From Drechmeria coniospora (Eukaryota; Ascomycota; Sordariomycetes; Hypocreales; Ophiocordycipitaceae), in assembly GCF_001625195.1 (NCBI RefSeq), contig NC_054390.1, positions 9,893,222-9,957,221 on the forward strand: 64,000 bases of DNA, read 5' to 3'. This document shows positions 20,267-32,540 of this stretch, one piece after another (the first letter of the stretch is position 1; every line of letters starts with the position of its first letter). The notes beneath the pieces are model-generated. The model ran no database searches, had not been told where the DNA came from, and saw only the letters and a list, made by a program, of their open reading frames with translations. A program made the position numbers and the translations under genes.

Positions 20267-21805
20267 GACTGCGTGCGAGGTGAGGTCGGTCTTTTGCTCG
20301 ACGGTGCAACAAGTTCAACGTGAGCGGAGCCGTGAGCAGGTTCCGGGTCGAAGGCTGCTTCGTGGGTGAGATGGTGAGAGGCAGCACGGTGCGAAGTAAA
20401 GGAGGGCGGAGCACAAGAGGAGCAACGTATGTGATAAATCGTAGCGATCGTGGGTCTCGTAAGCAGGCGTCGTGGCGTGGCTTCTGTCGTCGAGCTGTCC
20501 TCCGTCACGCGAGAGCGGCGGGTGTCGAGGTCGTGAGGCTTGATGGCAAGATCGGCACGGCGGCGTCTCCGTCGTCTGGATGAGAGACGAGGGAATGTCG
20601 ACTGCGAAAGGAATGAACGAATGCCGCTCCCAAAAACAAAAAGAGGCCAGACTTGGTGCGGTCGTGGAGGTCGAGTCGGACGGAGAGGCGATGAAACAGG
20701 AGGAAGCTTTCACCTGACACTCGTAAGTCGTCGACGGGGTTGAAAATTGGCGGGGCGGCTGACTTCATCGGCCGGAAAGCCTTGACCGCCTGGCCTGATC
20801 CGGTCGGTGACGGCGAGGTCGAAGGCGGCAGAATCCAAGCGCCTGCGACGCCACCGCAGCGAGGCTCTGGAGCCCATCGTGGCGGTGGTGGCGGTGGTGG
20901 CGGCGGGGAGGCAAAGGCGGGGTTCCAGCTTCCAGGCACCCGTTGCCCAGGAGTAGTAGTTGTAGCCGTGGGTAGCTCCAAGTACCTGCACCGCCACCCG
21001 GTCGTATCAGTACATGGAAGTGCTGTAAGCAGTACCTCTCAGGGCGTGCACTCGGGCGGGTGCCAGCGCTATAAGCTGGCGCTGGACAAGGGGCCTGCAT
21101 GTACAGCTACATGTTATGCCATTTTATGTGCCTCGTAGGTACCTACCTGTGCAGGGACTTGTGCTACATACAAGTACTGTGCAAGTATTGTATTATTAGG
21201 TACCTACCTGTGCAGGGACTTGTGCCATACACAAGTACTGTGCAAGTATTGTATTATTAGGTACCTACCTGTGCAGGGACTTGTGCCATACACAAGTACT
21301 GTACAAGTATTGTATTATTAATTATGACTTTGGTACCTGAAGGCTCCAAGGCACCAACTAATCCAACCAATGTGTCACCACCACCAAGTCAGTCGGCTGA
21401 ATCACCATCCTGCTCGACCTCGCTGACTGCCATGCAACTCCATCCCGCCCCCCACGCTGCTCACGGCCCAACTGCCAACGTCGACTTTCGCCTGCCAATC
21501 CGCTCTCATATCTCCATCGCCTCTCTCCTCCTTCGACGGCTCGTATAGCTCCTGCACGGTCGTACTCGGGGGGGCTCCCAGCGTCATCGTGCTTCCTTCT
21601 TCCTTCATCCCCTCCCCGCGTCCTGATTCCTTCCCACGTCCTCCTTGCGAGCCAGAGCAGCATCCTCACGCTCCTCTCGCCTCACCCGCACGTCCCCTTC
21701 GGCTTCGCTTCTTCAGCACACCTCGACAAGCCGAAGATCGAGAGCCGAAGACTGTGGGCCTTGAACGGAGCTAGATTTCATCCTCGGAAGACGATCACGG
21801 CCGCC
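20267..21805. promoter_or_regulatory. Divergent intergenic region between STRAP and Doa1/PLAA
   Basis: 1.5 kb that must contain both promoters. It holds a GGT/GGC triplet tract near 20878-20915 and a 61-bp array at 21137-21319. A minus-strand frame at 20505-20981 is low-complexity and not believed. Confidence 0.5.
21137..21319. repeat. 61-bp tandem array, three copies
   Basis: Three copies start with AGGTACCTACCTGTGCAGGG at 21137, 21198 and 21259. Each carries ACAAGTACTGT and GTATTGTATTATTA. The second and third are almost identical, indicating recent amplification. Confidence 0.9.
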
Positions 21806-24239
21806 ATGGCAGGTGATTTCCAGCTGTCGGCGCAGCTTCTTGGCCACGAAGCCGACGTACGCAGCCTCCCGCTGTCCATGCCCTTCCACTCGGCCGCACC
21901 GCCTGTGCTGACACCCTTCTCCTAGGTGCGGGCGGTCAAATTTCCCTCCCCCGATGTCATCCTCTCGGCGTCCCGCGACTGCACCGTACGCGTCTGGCGT
22001 CGCCAATCAGGCTCCCCGCCCTCCTTCGAAGGCAGCCTCGTCAACAGAGGTTCCGAATATGTCAACTCGTTGGCCTTCATCCCACCCGGCAAGGACCACA
22101 TGGACGGCCTGGTGGTGTCCGGCGGCAAGGACACCATCATCGCCGTCAATTCACCCCGGCCAGCCTCGTCGGAGCATTCCGAACGACTGCTCATCGGGCA
22201 CGCGCACAACGTCTGCACCCTCGACGTCTCCCCCAGCGGCAGCTACCTCGTCTCGGGCGGGTGGGACGGCCAGGCTCGCGTGTGGAACTTGACCAGCTGG
22301 AACACGGAGATGACCCTCGGCGGGCACGAGGGCATGTCGGTCTGGAACGTGCTTGCACTCGACGACAAGACGGTCGTCACTGGTTGCGCCGACAAGGCCA
22401 TCCGAATATTCGACCTCACGCAGTCGTCCGGGGGCGAGGCCATGCCCAGGTCGACGATCCACACCCCCGATATCGTCAGAGCACTCTGCAGGGTACCCAG
22501 GGGCCACCCCAGCGGTGCCGACGTTGCGAGCGCGCACAACGACGGGACGTTGAGGCTGTGGAAGCTGAACGGGCAACAGGTTGCCGAGCTTCACGGCCAC
22601 GACAGCTTCGTCTACTGCTTGGCCACTTTACCTTCCGGAGAGATCGTCAGCTCGGGTGAGGATCGAACCGTCCGTGTATGGCGCGGCCAGGAGTGCATCC
22701 AGACCATCGTCCACCCGGCCATCTCCGTCTGGGCCGTCGCGGTGAACGCCGAAACCGGCGACATTGTGACCGGGGCCAGCGACGGCGTTGCCCGCGTCTT
22801 CACCCGTCGCCCCGATCACGTGGCGGACAAGGAGACGCTGGCGCTGTTTCAGAGCTCCATCGAGGCCTCCTCGATTCCGCAGCAACAGCTTGGCGGCATC
22901 AACAAGGAGAAACTTCCAGGTCCCGAATTTTTGACGACAAAGTCGGGCACGAAGGATGGTCAGGTGCAGATGATCAAGGAGAGCGACGGCAGTGTCACGG
23001 CGAACCAATGGTCGATGAGCAAGCAGCAGTGGACCAAGGTTGGAACGGTCGTCGATGCCGTCGCCAGCACGGGCAGGAGGGTTGAGTACAATGGCCAGTC
23101 GTACGACTACGTCTTCGACGTCGACATCGAAGACGGCAAGCCGCCGCTGAAGCTGCCCTACAACCTTTCGGAGAATCCGTACGAGCGAGCAACCAAGTTT
23201 CTCGGCGACAACGAGCTGCCCCTGTCCTACCTTGACAACGTCGCCAACTTCATCACCGAAAATACAAAGGGCGCCACGCTGGGCCAGACGGCGCAATCAT
23301 CGGGGCCAGACCCCTACGGTACCGAGTCGCGTTACCGGCCTGGAGAAAGCTCTCAGCCCCAGCTTATCCCTCAAAAAGAGTATCTCGGCATCTCGGCTGC
23401 CAAGTACGAAGGTGAGTGCCGCGTGTGTGCACGTTCGTTTCGCGGCACTGACAAGCGTCCTAGCCATGTTTAACAAGATTTTGAGCATCAACAAGAACAT
23501 GGTCTCATCCGGTGGCAAGGATGCGGCCCTGAACCCCGGCGAAGAGTCGGTCCTTGTATCCTTGCGGGAGGCGCTCGAGACGAACAAGTCGATAAACCCG
23601 CAAGCGCTGGATCTGGTGGTTCGAATCGTGACGCGATGGCCGTACAGCGACATCGTCTCTGGGCTGGACGTGCTTCGCTGCGTCGCAAAGTACCCCTTGG
23701 CTGCGCAGCGCTCAGATTCTCAAACCGGAACGATCCTCGACGTGGCCATGACGGCCTCGATCCAGGACAGCTCTGCGCCGAACGAGAACGCGGCCATGAT
23801 GGGCGCGCGCACGATTGCCAACCTGTTCGGCTCCGCCGATGGCCGCAGCCTCGTCAGCTCTCACGCCGGCAAGGTCATGTCGTTCCTCGAGCGCCTGGCG
23901 GGCATCACGGGCGGCGAGCCCATCGGAAAGACGAACCGCAACATGCTCATCGCCTTGACCACGTCGGCTCTCAACCTGTCGGTGCTCGTCAGCAAGGAAA
24001 AGCTCCTCTCGGCCGACCAGCGTCGCCGGCTCCTGATCCTTCTCGGCACCGTTCTGAAAGACCAGACCGACTCGGAGGTGCTGTACCGAGCGCTCGTCGC
24101 CCTCGGCACGACGCTGAGCGCTTCCAAGGCCGAGGCGGCGAATCTCGATGCCGCCGCGTGGGTGCGTGCCGCAAGAGACAGGGGCGCCGAGGAGAGGGTC
24201 AAGACGGTAGCGGATGAGTGCCTGCGTCTGACGCAATGA
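21806..24239 (+). CDS. Doa1/Ufd3/Lub1 (PLAA) homologue: WD40-PFU-PUL ubiquitin-binding cofactor of Cdc48
   Basis: Three exons: 21806-21856, 21926-23411 and 23464-24239, with 69- and 52-bp introns; 770 residues. A WD40 propeller spans about residues 5-310 (repeated SGGWDGQARVW, SGEDRTVRVW, TGASDGVARVF). A PFU ubiquitin-binding domain follows at about 350-450, and an armadillo-like PUL domain at about 495-770, the part that binds the Cdc48/p97 C terminus. The family maintains free ubiquitin, directs ubiquitinated membrane cargo, and supports mitochondrial protein degradation with Cdc48. Exon 1 gives MAGDFQLSAQLLGHEAD and the spliced product continues VRAVKFP, the family pattern, which supports the upstream start. 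The length agrees with yeast Doa1 (about 715) and human PLAA (about 795). Confidence 0.93.
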
Positions 24240-24701
24240 GCATCGGCAGCTACGAGCTCGCATGGCCTGTACGATGTGCATGTTGGGTGCTCAGGGGAGC
24301 AGAGCGGGTTGCGCGTCTTCGCCGGGTGGCGAAACAACTACGACAATGTCACCGATGCGTCCATCCGTGCGGCCGGCAAGCCGAGATGGTGTGCAGAGTC
24401 GTGAAGTAGGAGAATGATTGTGTTCGGTTACGCGTTGCGTTGAATTATTCGTCACGTTTACGGTGACCTCGTATTACGTCGTAGGCTGCACGGCGCCGCC
24501 ATGTCCGAAAAAAATGAAATGACTTATGACATGAGGCATTGCAAGGCATATTCAAGCTCGGCCGGTTATCGGGAATCCTCCTAGGGGTATCGAATTCGTC
24601 ACATGTTCGTTGGGGTCCGGTGATTTTTTTTTTTTCGTGTTTTCTCCTGCTCGAACCATTTTTACTTTCCACCCCTCGCTCCCTGGCTCTGGCTCGTCGC
24701 T
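24240..24701. other. Intergenic between convergent genes
   Basis: About 460 bp between Doa1/PLAA (+) and the BIM1-like gene (-). A T-run at 24625-24636 is present. No gene seen. Confidence 0.6.
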
Positions 24702-25469
24702 TCATGGCAAGGCCCAGAAGGCACCCAGCAGCAGCGACAGGAAGCCGAGCCAGCTCAAGCTCTCGATGGACCGCACGGCGCCGCTCTTGGCGTAGTTGCT
24801 GGATCCTGGATTCTTGGTGGTGATGGTATACATGCTTGCGAAGCCAATCTCGGTCGAGTTGAAGCAGTTCGTCTCGTTGACCTCGGGTATGCGCGGGTCG
24901 CCGGGATCGGCGAAGATGATATCGACGCAGGAGTACAAGGCGGCGCCGTGCTGGGCAAGCTCGACAACCTGGATGGTGGCCTTGTCGCCGGCCTTGACGG
25001 ACGCGTTGGCCGGGAGAGGCACTTGGGGGAGGCAGACGGTGCCCGGGTACGGGTTGTTGGTGGGACCGATGATCTGCAGCGGGTGAACCATGGGGTTGGA
25101 CATGTTGGGGGGGCCACCGTCGGGCCCGTCGGTGCCGAATCCGAGGTTGACGTAGATCAAGGCAAGGGAATGCCCCCGGAACCAGCCGGGTTGGAAGGAG
25201 ACGGCACCGCCCGTCGTGGGCCAGTACGTGCGATTCTTCGTCGTAGGGACCCCGCCGCCTGAGCAGAGCAAACGTCAGCCGCAAGGTTCCCGCCGTCACG
25301 TGCATGCGGGACGACGAGGCACCGTCTCACAGGGATATATCCATTGCATGCCGTAGGGAAACGTCTCGTTCGTGATCAGGTTGTTGCCTCTCCAGCCGGG
25401 ATAGGTGAGGACGGAGTGGGCGGCGGCGACGGCCACGAGAGCCAAGCTAAGGAGGCCCGCGAGCGGCAT
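24702..25469 (-). CDS. BIM1-like copper-binding secreted protein (LPMO-like X325 family), GPI-anchored
   Basis: Two exons, 25469-25331 and 25258-24702, with a 72-bp intron whose phase restores the family sequence YPCGG; 231 residues. A signal peptide (residues 1-17) ends so that His18 becomes the mature N terminus, HSVLTYPGWRGNNL, as required for a histidine brace. His76 in WFRGHSLALIYVNLG is the likely second copper ligand, and an Asp in the CVDIIFADPGD region is the likely third. Cysteines at 47 and in GTVC, YSC and NCF could form two disulfides. A hydrophobic tail SLSWLGFLSLLLGAF suggests a GPI anchor. X325 proteins look like lytic polysaccharide monooxygenases but lack that activity; Cryptococcus Bim1 works in copper uptake. 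Regulation by copper is expected from the family but not shown here. Confidence 0.88.
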
Positions 25470-27936
25470 CGTGACGTGGACGAAAGGCTTCGTCGAGGCG
25501 TGCCGTGGTGGATGCCGAGGAGAACAGCAGAGGCTCAAGTCGACCACTCAGGCTGCCAGCAAGATTCGCATTTCGTATCGTGGCAAATTTTACCGGCGCG
25601 GCCAGAGAGTGGTGCGAGCCGGGAGGGGTGCGAGGTCGAGTCTGGGGTCGGTTCGAGTTAAATGGCGAGCGAGCGAGCGAGCGACTGCCCCGGTCGGCGG
25701 TCTAGGTAATGGCGGTCCGTCCCCATCATCATGGCTGGCCTATATTGCACGGCTTGCAAGTAATAATCCATGCAAGTACACGCATGTACTTGCTCCGTAC
25801 TGCTGCTGGACTTGCTTGCCGGGCCCCAGCCGCGTTCACCCAACCGCCAACGCCCAGTGCAACGTCGATGGGAGGGGGGGCACGGGCAAATCGGACAAGA
25901 CGACGGCGGCAGGGTTTCGTGTGGGAGGTGGCCAGTACTGTTCCTGCTATGTAAGTAATAGCCAGGTGTCAGTGCAAGTACGAGCACTGCAGACGCGACG
26001 CAGAGCGAGTGCTGGGATGGCACACGACGACAGAGTTTTTGCACCTCCCAAGCACCAACTCACCGGACTCCATACTGCACGTAGACGCGGTACTTACCTA
26101 GCAACACTCTACGGTGCCCGCACGGGACACCAAGCAGCGAGTAAGTACCATGCACCGTACGTGACAGCACATCAACGCCCGTGTGCATGCACCTGTTGGT
26201 GTGCCACCGTAGGTTGAGAGCACACCGCACCGCAGCACCGGTAGGTAAGTAAGAACATGTACTGGAGGTTGGCCGGTAGGTGATCAGTGGCACGGCACGG
26301 TATCCGTGCGTGTTCGTGGACGTGAACCGAAGGCGTGCTGGGGATATTCATGCGGGCAGAGAGGCCCAACGGCTGAACGGCAAGGATGAAGCATGCGGGA
26401 AGCGTCGACGTCGGGGGGGGCAAGGGACGATGCGGAGCCAATGGCGAGCCAACTCCAACGGGTGGCACTGCGAGTTGATGACGCCGCAAGGGACGCAGGG
26501 GCCGGAACCGAGGAGACACGGGCTGGTGGTTGGACGGGGTCCATGGTTCTTAAGCGCCCAGCCAGGGCATGGGTGCTGACGATGTGGATCTGCCAACCAA
26601 TCTTGGGCACCCCCTCCCCTCCGGCCAAGGGTCATGCGAGATGAGTGCAAGGCACCTAGCAGGTGCACGTGCGAGCATCGACCTGGGATGTCTGGCGGTG
26701 CCGATGCTCGAGGCGAGATGGAACGTGAAGCTGGCGATGGAGGGCGAGGCCGAGGTTGGAGGTTGAATCCGTGGTGGAAGCTGGCCGAGTTGGTGGTGGA
26801 AGGAAATATTGACTCGGTCACGTGCTGCACCTGCGCTCGTATCCTGGCTTGGAAGATTTCGGGTATTCATGGCTTGAAAAGCTTCGGGTATTCATGGCTT
26901 GGACAAGTACAAGTCGAAGGGGGGTAAACTGGTAATACCGACAGGCCTAACGAGCGAAGATTCGAGGTACCTCCATAACAATTTCAATCACACACTGGCC
27001 GAAAACCACTATAGCGTAGTAAGTACTGTACAACAATACAAGCACAGTTCACGTACTAACCCTAGTCCTGTATGTAAGTACGGAGTACTCCGTAAGTACT
27101 CCGTACGCCTACTGGGATGCCTGTGGTGCCTGGTACAGATAACGGTTGGATAGGTACTGGGTACTTGCATGCACATGTATTGTTGGACAACCTGTGCATA
27201 CAACTACAGTACAGCACAGCACAGTACACACACGTACTGCGTATCCGTACTCCATACATGCTGCGGTTGCTTACAGCACGGTGCTTGTAGTTACTTGTAC
27301 TCCATGGGGAGTCAGTATTAATTGACACGATAAAGTACTATCTGATGATCCTGTACACGCAGTGCCAAGTTCAACAATCAGTGTGAGTTCAAGTACCGTC
27401 GGCGGAAGAATAAGAATGTCGCTGTACTTGTACTTGCTGCACTGTACTGTAAGTACTGTACTTACGAGCACCTACGTAGGCACTTCAGTACAGTACTTGT
27501 ACGCCTACTGGTAAGTACTAGGTACTTGATTGTACAGATCTCCCCACGTACTATTCTTGCAATACAGTACAACTACGGAGTACGGAGTACAGAGTACTTA
27601 CAACGGACTTACAGTGCAACTACAGGACTCAAGTACTAAGATGCACTGTAATTACTCAAGTACAGTACAACTGCAGCACTCCGTACGGAGTAGTTGCACA
27701 GTAATTACTTACGTACAACTACAGTAGTTGCACAGTATTACATACAGTACTACCTGCTCTACAAGCATACATGCATGTAAGTAGATAAATTTTTGCTCCC
27801 TCACGACAACACAACCACACTTCATCGCAGTCGGCAGAGTGCCATCGCTCGCGGCACTTGGATTACCATCATGTCGGAACGCGCCGGATGACAATGTCGA
27901 ATCCCATTCGATCCTTCGATTCACGGGCCAGCCGTC
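25470..27936. other. Gene-free interval rich in GTAC-type short repeats
   Basis: 2.5 kb between divergent genes. The first few hundred bases should include the BIM1-like promoter and a GCGA tetranucleotide run near 25667-25683. From about 27000 to 27780 the sequence is crowded with AAGTAC / GTACTT / AGTACTG words, often palindromic, without a fixed period. A 25-bp direct duplication (GGGTATTCATGGCTTG) lies at about 26849-26903. Nothing coding is supported. Confidence 0.6.
27000..27780. repeat. Aperiodic GTAC-palindrome-rich DNA
   Basis: Dense AAGTACTGTAC, CGTACGGAGTA, GTACAACTACAG and similar words on both strands, many self-complementary around GTAC or AGTACT. No constant repeat length. Confidence 0.6.
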
Positions 27937-28812
27937 ATGTCGCCCCTCCCCGCATCCACCTCCAACGACAGGTCGAATGAGGACGACGACGACGGGCAAT
28001 GGATCCATGTTGCCCGCAAATCAAATCGACGCCGCCCTCGTAGGCAACCTCCTCTCGCCGCCGTTGACTCCCGGCCCGCAGGCGCTTCCCGCTGCGTCTC
28101 CTCCATCGCGGCCGAGTACCGCTCGCTCCGGGCCTCGTTCGAAACGACGTCCTGCTGCGCTCGACTCCGCGCCCTCGTCTCCGAGCGCATCGTCCAGAGT
28201 GCACCGGACATCACGCAGGCGGTGTGCCTCGGCATCGGCACCTTTGACCCCCCCGACGGCGGCTGGGAGGCAAGGAAGAGGACGCACACGCAACTGGCTG
28301 CCTTCCTCGTCCTCGTCGAAGAGCTCGGTAAGCTTCGACCTCGCCATGGAGGCTGCACACATCCTGACGGCTTCGTAGAAGCCATCTCCGGCGACGAGAT
28401 ACGATGCATCTTCCAGGAACCCATCTTCACGCCGTCGGACGTCGCCTTCATCGCTTCCCTCGGCCACCGTGTCGTCGCCGACCCGCTGGCTTGCGAGCTC
28501 GTCGACCCGCAAACGCTGCTGTACGGCATTCACCTCTACCGACCCATATACGCCCGGTCGCTCCGGAAATTCATGCCTGCCATCTTCGTCGGCACGGGCT
28601 GGGACGTCTGGGACGGCGTGTCCCTCCATGACGATGACGCGAATGCCGATCTGTCCCGCCTGAGGACGATGGAGCGGGAGTATCAAAAAGCGTCCTTTCC
28701 GCGGGACACCGGAGGCACTGCGTTCTCGAGCACCTCCGTCTACTGGAGGCAGTCAAGCGAGAGCAAGGGAGCGGACAGGGCCCACCGGAAAGGGGGTGGC
28801 GGCGCAAGCTGA
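27937..28812 (+). CDS. SRR1-like domain protein
   Basis: Two exons, 27937-28327 and 28379-28812. The intron GTAAGC...GTAG with branch site CCTGAC is 51 bp, a multiple of three and free of in-frame stops, so the reading frame runs straight through it; splicing gives 274 residues and joins VEEL to EAISGDEIRC, which fits the family better than the unspliced version. The SRR1-like domain is visible as VCLGIGTFDPPDGGWEARK, QEPIFTPSDVAFIASLGHRV and DPQTLLYGIHLYRPIY. Arabidopsis SRR1 acts in phytochrome B and clock signalling; yeast Ber1 affects microtubules and mammalian SRRD affects haem synthesis. The exact fungal role is unknown. The N-terminal 40 residues are acidic then basic and probably disordered. 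Confidence 0.87.
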   Translation: MSPLPASTSNDRSNEDDDDGQWIHVARKSNRRRPRRQPPLAAVDSRPAGASRCVSSIAAEYRSLRASFETTSCCARLRALVSERIVQSAPDITQAVCLGIGTFDPPDGGWEARKRTHTQLAAFLVLVEELGKLRPRHGGCTHPDGFVEAISGDEIRCIFQEPIFTPSDVAFIASLGHRVVADPLACELVDPQTLLYGIHLYRPIYARSLRKFMPAIFVGTGWDVWDGVSLHDDDANADLSRLRTMEREYQKASFPRDTGGTAFSSTSVYWRQSSESKGADRAHRKGGGGAS

Positions 28813-29251
28813 GGCATCCATCGGCCCGCACAAACAGGACTCCTTTGACGGTCGGGACGACAAGCCAAGCACGTACTTTGGTGCCGTATATTCACTCGCA
28901 TGCCCCCCTGCGTGATCATATCGGGCGCCTCCTTTGTCGCATCGGCATCGCCATGGCGGGCGTCCCAGGCACGCACGGACCAGACGAAAAGGTGTGTGGG
29001 AATAATGCCCCAAGTCATGTGAGATGGTATGTGGTCGAAGCATACAACAAAACAAACTGCAAGCAAGCCTGCGCATACCTCTTTCGATCCCTCAAACCCA
29101 AATCCTAAACGCCAAACGCGGCAAGCAAAGAAAATTCCGACATGGCAAAGGTCGGTCGAACGTGCGCGTCAAAAGTACGTGCGAGGTGAGCTCGGATCAA
29201 GGCCGGAATCGTCACGTCGGCATCCGACGCCGACGCCGACGGCTCCTCCGC
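28813..29251. other. Intergenic between convergent genes
   Basis: 440 bp between the SRR1-like gene (+) and BtgC (-). No gene or clear signal seen. Confidence 0.6.
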
Positions 29252-31523
29252 TCAAGAGACCGTCTTGCCGCCGCAGTCGGGGATTTTGATGCCGTCCTTG
29301 AGTCTCCGGCTCGTGTCCATGAGGCCCCATTTGTCCTCCCATTCCTTGCCCTTGGTGTTGAAACGGACCTTCCACGGCTCGTCAAAGGCCTCGAACCAAA
29401 AGTAGTTTGTGCCGTTGTCGAGCGCCGCACACACCCAGTCCGCCATGAACTGGTTCATCTCGTCGATGCCGGCAACGGAACCGGGCGAGCACGACGTCGT
29501 CTGGTCGCTGCCGCAGCTCTTGCCTCCGCCGCTCGGCCATCCCGTCTCCGAGATGACGTTCTTCTGCTTGTCCGACTTCCAAAACGGGCCGTCCTTGTTC
29601 TTCCAGAAGCTCCAGGTCCAGCTGGCAGCCTTGTCGGCCGCGACGCCGGCGAAGAAGGGGTGGATGTTGGCCATGATGTAGTCGCTGTCGTCGCCGAGCT
29701 CCTTGGTCCAGTCGTCGCCCAGGTCCGACGTGGCGACGGGGAGGTTGATCTTCTTGGCCGTGAGGTTGGTCCGCACCTTGTCGAGGACCTGGCCGAGGGT
29801 GGTGATGGTCATCTCCTCGCGGAAGAGGATTTCGTTGGCGACGATGACGCCCTCGAACGGCTTCTCGCCGTACTCGTCGAGGATGTCCCACATCTGGGCC
29901 AGCTGGCGGCTGTTGGTCGTCGCGTTGCCGTCCTGCCAGACGCCGAGCCAGATCTTGACTTGGTCGGTCAGCTTGAGCTGGTTGACGGCGTGGATGAGCA
30001 TCTGCGTCTGGTTGCAGTCGGTGCCGTAGAGGCGAATCTTGTTGGTCAGCTGGCTCAGGATGGCCACGTCGCGCGTGACGTTGTTCTGCGACGGCGGGTT
30101 CTCCAGGCAGTCGGGGTACTGCGTGTTGAGGGGCGTGTAGTCCATGCCGGGGAAGACCTTGTGCAGCGCCGGGTTGTTCATGAGCTCCTTGATCTCGGAG
30201 CTGTTGATGTCGAGATCGCCGTTCTTCTTGGTGTCATCGGCCGCCGACTCGCCGGAATTACCCCCTCCGGCGGCATCCTTCTTGTTGCCGCCGACGACGG
30301 CACCGAGGACGCCGCCGACGATGCCGCCGACGACGGCGAGGATGACGACGATGATGATGATCCACTTCCACTTCTTGCTGCGGCCCTTCTCCTCGGCCAT
30401 CCAGGCCGACGGCTTTTCCCCGTCTCGCTGGGCGCCGGCGTCGTAAACACGGCCACCGCTGCCGCCTACGCAGGCGATGAATCGTCGTCAGCACTCCATC
30501 TCGACCTACGCCGCAAGCACGCGCGCCGCGGCACGTCGTCGCCGGATCGACATACCTCTGCTGCTCATGAGGCCGGCCGCCCCTCCCGCCGCGGCCGCAC
30601 CGCCCACGGCGGCGGCGGGACCGATGGAGGCGGGAACTCCTCGGTTCGAGTGGGAGCTCGGGGACGCGGCTCGCTGCGGGCGAGTTGCGTATTGGATGCC
30701 GTCGTCTCCGTCGTCGTCGATTTCGTTGGGATTCACCACGCCCAGCGTGTGGTTGTGCTGGGGTCTGGCGGATTGCTGGTACGGGTCATCGGCGTACGAA
30801 TCGTTGAAGCCCAGGCTGCGCACGCTCCGTGCCGGGGAGTGAGTGCCGGAGCCGGTGCCCAGGGGAGTGCCGAAGGGGTTGAGGCTCGAGTGCGAATCCT
30901 GGTCGGGGCCGCGAGGTTGGTTGGGGTCGTACGGGTAGCCGCCGCCGCCGCCGCCGCCGCCGCCGTTGTACGGCATGTACTGTCCCCTCGGAGCGAGCTG
31001 CTGGGTCCGCGAGGGGGGAGGGGGGATGTGTCCGGGGTGCATGACCTCGAGATCGGACCGGTCGGCGACGGAATAGGCTATGGCGGCCATGCCTCCGGCG
31101 GCGGCGGGTTGGCTGAGAGTGTCAGCGGCGAAGGGGGAGGGGAAGGGAAGGGCGGGAGACGTACCCGTACGACGAGGGGCCGTCCTGGGGTGGCCGGCCT
31201 CTACCGTTGCCGTAGTAGCCGTGGTCGCCGTGCGGCGGCGGTAGAGGCGCCTGGCCGTTGTTCGGCAGACCTCGCGCGGGTGTGTTTGAAGGTCGAGGGT
31301 AGTCTTGGGGGCCTCGCGAGCCGCCTGGGTGGTACGGGGCCTGGTTCCGCGACGAGGCATCATCGTAGTAGGGCGACGCCGACTGGGGGTATCCGTCGTA
31401 CGGCACGGCGGCGTGACGACCGGGGCCGTCAGGTTGGCCACCGTAGGATCCCAGAGGTTCCCTTTCGTAGGGATCGTCGACGGGGTAGTGCTGCATCTGC
31501 GCGGTGACTTGACGACGCGACAA
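29252..31523 (-). CDS. btgC: Glucan endo-1,3-beta-glucosidase, GH17, type II membrane protein (BtgC)
   Basis: Three exons, 31523-31165, 31112-30556 and 30465-29252, with introns of 52 and 90 bp; 709 residues. The first ~335 residues are a disordered cytosolic tail rich in Pro, Gly, Tyr and Ser, including a pure glycine run. A membrane anchor follows at about 338-360 (KKWKWIIIIVVILAVVGGIV). The GH17 barrel comes next: IRLYGTDCNQT, the acid/base Glu517 in VANEILF and nucleophile Glu612 in VISETGWPSGG. The enzyme hydrolyses or rearranges beta-1,3-glucan in the wall. This matches Aspergillus BtgC / EglC-like type II membrane GH17 proteins. The exon-2 donor lies at AGAG|GTATGT, and the second intron has a GTGCTGAC branch site. 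A (GGT)n tract lies about 90-130 bp upstream of the start. Confidence 0.92.
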
Positions 31524-32360
31524 CTGTCGACCGGCGGCCGCTGCGTGGTGTTGTAGGGGGGCGGGGGACGACCTGGGACGGTGCCGCAGGGAACGGAGAT
31601 GAAATTAACGAGTTGGGTGGTGGTGGTGGTGATGGTGGTGGTGGTGGTGGTGCAAGACGATGGCACGACGCAGACGAGGATGCATCGACAAGCCCGCGTG
31701 TCGAGCGAGACGGGAGGATGGGGCGGCACCTGGCTGCGTGAACTCGTCGTTCCTCGTACTCGTATCGTACACTTTTGTTTCCTGCTCTCAGTCTCTCGTG
31801 CACGGCTGGATGGCGGCAACGCAAAACTGCCAGACGACGTGGCCGTGCAGAGTCACTGCAAGCGACGTCTTGTCACGGGCCTCGCGGTCGTCGAGCGGGC
31901 GGGAGGACTGTGTGGCGATATCAACCCGTTGCTGGTTCGGTGGAGGCTGTGGTGGTTCGTTCCCAGGTCAGACGACGAGTGCGGCAGCTGGCGGGCAACG
32001 GACGTGAGCAAATCAGACGGCGTTGCCGCGGGCGACGGTGACGGATGGAGCAGAGCGGGACGTCGTCGTCGGTACGCCGTGGGCCAGAGGACCGTTCGGT
32101 GGCAACGGGTGGCGATGGAAGGATAAGATTGAAGCCGCTGGTGATGATGCCGAAAGCCTGAGGGGGTCAGCCGAGGTGAGAGGAGGACACGCAAGACCGT
32201 CACTAGGGTGCCAAGTGGCAAAGGGCCGGGACTGCGATGGATGATGGCAGGCCCAAGAGACTGACGGGCCAAGCTCGACGCACCCGTATATACGACAGGC
32301 GCACCGCCTCACGGGAACGAGCAGGGCCGCACTGTACACAAAGTACAAGCAGCAGCACCG

Positions 32361-32540
32361 CAAGTACCTACGTTGCATGTACTGCAGACGCAAGTACCTA
32401 CGCTGCATGTACTGCAGACGCAAGTACCTACGCTGCATGTACTGCAGACGCAAGTACCTACGTTGCATGTACTGCAGACGCAAGTACCTACGTTGCATGT
32501 ACTGCAGACGCAAGTACCTACGTTGCATGTACTGTACATG
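32361..32540. repeat. 30-bp minisatellite, six copies
   Basis: Six head-to-tail copies start with CAAGTACCTACGTTGCATGT (G/T variant C in copies 2-4) and end ACTGCAGACG; the last ends ACTGTACATG. The 30-bp unit is a multiple of three, which is why it appears as a repetitive open frame on both strands. Confidence 0.95.

Noticed and set aside
29024..31507. 827-residue plus-strand open frame across BtgC
   Set aside because: It is antisense to a well-supported three-exon GH17 gene, is dominated by Arg/Gly/Val low complexity, and arises from GC-rich third positions.
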